Below are positions 4,883-5,942 of a stretch of DNA of 5,942 nucleotides, one piece after another. Position numbers and translations under genes: made by a program. The stretch covers positions 1 to 5,942 of the forward strand of contig JAHIEN010000119.1 of assembly GCA_018901615.1 (NCBI GenBank), written 5' to 3'. A model generated the notes under the pieces. The model was not told the DNA's origin and searched no databases. It worked only from the letters and a program-made list of their open reading frames with translations. Source of the DNA: Candidatus Omnitrophota bacterium. GTDB taxonomy: Bacteria > Omnitrophota > Gorgyraeia > Gorgyraeales > Gorgyraeaceae. Position 1 is the first letter of the stretch, and the number at the start of each line of letters is the position of its first letter.

Positions 4883-5942
4883 AATGCCTTATTGTTTCCC
4901 CCTGTCAATGCCTCACAGCCATTTTTTGTTACCAGGATAACGTCTTCTATTCTGACGCCTCCCCACCCTGGTATGTAAATGCCAGGCTCGACTGTCATGG
5001 TCATGCCCTGCGCAAGGACCACATTGCTTTTACCGAAAAGACCCGGGGCCTCGTGTGTTTCCAGGCCAATGCCATGCCCCGTGCTGTGAATAAAATATCT
5101 GCCAAATCCCTTATCGTTTATATATTTTCTGGATATATTATCTATAAAGCTCGCCTTGACGCCTGGTCTGATGTTATCTATAGCCTTTTTCTGAGCGTCA
5201 AGGACAACATTGTATACGCGGGAATATATGCGCTCAATTCTACCTAAATAAACCGTTCTTGTCAAGTCAGAATTATAGCCATAATTCCTTACACCTAAAT
5301 CTATTACAACCATTTCCCCTCTTCTTATTTTTTTATCTGTGGCAAGGGCATGCGGCATGGAAGAATTTCTCCCGGAAGCGACTATTGTTTCAAAACCTGC
5401 CGGCCAAAATCCTTTTTTTAAAAACCACCCTTCTATTTTTTGCTTCAGGGAGTTTTCAGTATGTGAATATGCGAGATTTTTCAGGCTATAGGACATCGCC
5501 TGGCACCCGTAAACACAGGCCTTTTTTATGCACTCTATCTCATGGGAATCTTTTATTATCCTCAAAGATTCTACAAGTCTTTCTGCAGGCACCAGCCTGG
5601 TCTTTCTCAGGTATTTTTTCAGGGCGGTAAATTCCGAACAGGTAAGATTGTCAGCCTCAAAACCAACCCGCCTGGCTCGCGACTTTTTTAATATATCGTA
5701 AACGCATTGAAGGGTGTTCTTTATTCCTGTAGTCACTACAGAGCTGTTTCTGGCACTCTTTTTGTATTCCTCGGAATATCTCGCGTCTGTGACAACAAAA
5801 ATTCCGGATTTAGAGGCGACCAACAGGGAATCCTCTCCCCTTGAGCCTGTAAGATAAAAAATATTCTCCTTTTTTTTGATAAGCAGGGCGTCAAGGCCTT
5901 TTGATATCAATATATCAGCTAGTCTTTTCTGCCTATTCAGGT
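4873..5942 (-). CDS. Xaa-Pro aminopeptidase/dipeptidase, M24 family, 5' end beyond the window
   Basis: A cytoplasmic metallopeptidase that removes the N-terminal residue preceding proline, or splits Xaa-Pro dipeptides. The creatinase-like N-terminal domain covers roughly the first 115 visible residues and the pita-bread M24 domain the rest. Counting from the TTG at 5908-5910 as residue 1, the five dinuclear-metal ligands are intact: Asp204 (VIDLG), Asp215 (SDLTRT), His279 (HSTGHGIG), Glu308 (VEPGIY) and Glu322 (RIEDV). His187 and His286 supply the usual substrate-site histidines. The frame stays open from that TTG to the window edge and encodes LNRQKRLADI. This is typical sequence near the N-terminus of the family, so the true start is almost certainly upstream of 5910 and probably just outside the window. 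The gene overlaps efp by 10 nt, the same pairing as yqhT-efp in B. subtilis. Prolidase versus aminopeptidase specificity cannot be decided from sequence alone. Confidence 0.93.
   Translation of the reverse strand, partial: LNRQKRLADILISKGLDALLIKKKENIFYLTGSRGEDSLLVASKSGIFVVTDARYSEEYKKSARNSSVVTTGIKNTLQCVYDILKKSRARRVGFEADNLTCSEFTALKKYLRKTRLVPAERLVESLRIIKDSHEIECIKKACVYGCQAMSYSLKNLAYSHTENSLKQKIEGWFLKKGFWPAGFETIVASGRNSSMPHALATDKKIRRGEMVVIDLGVRNYGYNSDLTRTVYLGRIERIYSRVYNVVLDAQKKAIDNIRPGVKASFIDNISRKYINDKGFGRYFIHSTGHGIGLETHEAPGLFGKSNVVLAQGMTMTVEPGIYIPGWGGVRIEDVILVTKNGCEALTGGNNKALCR

Noticed and set aside
4903..4908. TTGACA on the minus strand upstream of efp as a -35 box
   Set aside because: The hexamer 17 nt downstream (ATTATG) matches the -10 consensus poorly, and the site lies inside the peptidase gene that overlaps efp; not enough for a promoter call.
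4466..4978. Plus-strand open frame of 170 codons opposite efp and the peptidase 3' end
   Set aside because: It crosses two conserved minus-strand genes and its translation has no protein-like conservation pattern.

Overview
The window is a densely packed stretch of bacterial chromosome with every supported gene on the minus strand. Transcription therefore runs from high to low coordinates, and the layout looks like one long operon or two abutting ones. Gene order in the direction of transcription is: M24-family Xaa-Pro peptidase (open at the right edge), elongation factor P (efp), biotin carboxyl carrier protein (accB), biotin carboxylase (accC), an AmaP/Asp23-type membrane protein, a 6-phosphofructokinase with PPi-type active-site residues, phosphoheptose isomerase (gmhA), and the first 28 codons of a stand-alone heptose-phosphate nucleotidyltransferase (rfaE2/hldC-like, cut by the left edge).

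The right two thirds (about 1850-5942) match a gene order known from Firmicutes such as Bacillus subtilis: Xaa-Pro peptidase, efp, accB, accC, Asp23-family gene. Here the Asp23-family member is the membrane-anchored AmaP type. The left third (1-1681) is a sugar-phosphate block: glycolytic phosphofructokinase, then two enzymes of ADP-heptose synthesis. Heptose genes imply a lipopolysaccharide-bearing, Gram-negative envelope. Firmicutes-like synteny together with LPS-heptose genes, lysine-rich proteins and a group III phosphofructokinase suggests an uncultured Gram-negative lineage. Candidatus Omnitrophota or a relative is my best guess, at low confidence, because nothing here is a definitive marker.

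Genes are separated by very short gaps or overlaps (4 nt amaP/accC, 10 nt efp/peptidase, 11 nt gmhA/rfaE2). The one exception is a 168-nt gap between amaP and pfkA (1682-1849). It is filled almost completely by two abutting palindromic elements: a REP-like element (1699-1771) and a long hairpin with a perfect 17-bp inverted repeat (1771-1847). They share one arm sequence, so they could form mutually exclusive structures. This is the most unusual part of the window. I see no RNA genes, CRISPR array, transposase gene or convincing rho-independent terminator.

Functionally, AccB and AccC form the biotin half of acetyl-CoA carboxylase (malonyl-CoA for lipid synthesis), and EF-P relieves ribosome stalling at proline stretches. 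The peptidase trims Xaa-Pro N-termini, PFK feeds glycolysis, and GmhA plus RfaE2 make the heptose donor of the LPS inner core. The theme is growth and envelope housekeeping rather than an accessory system.
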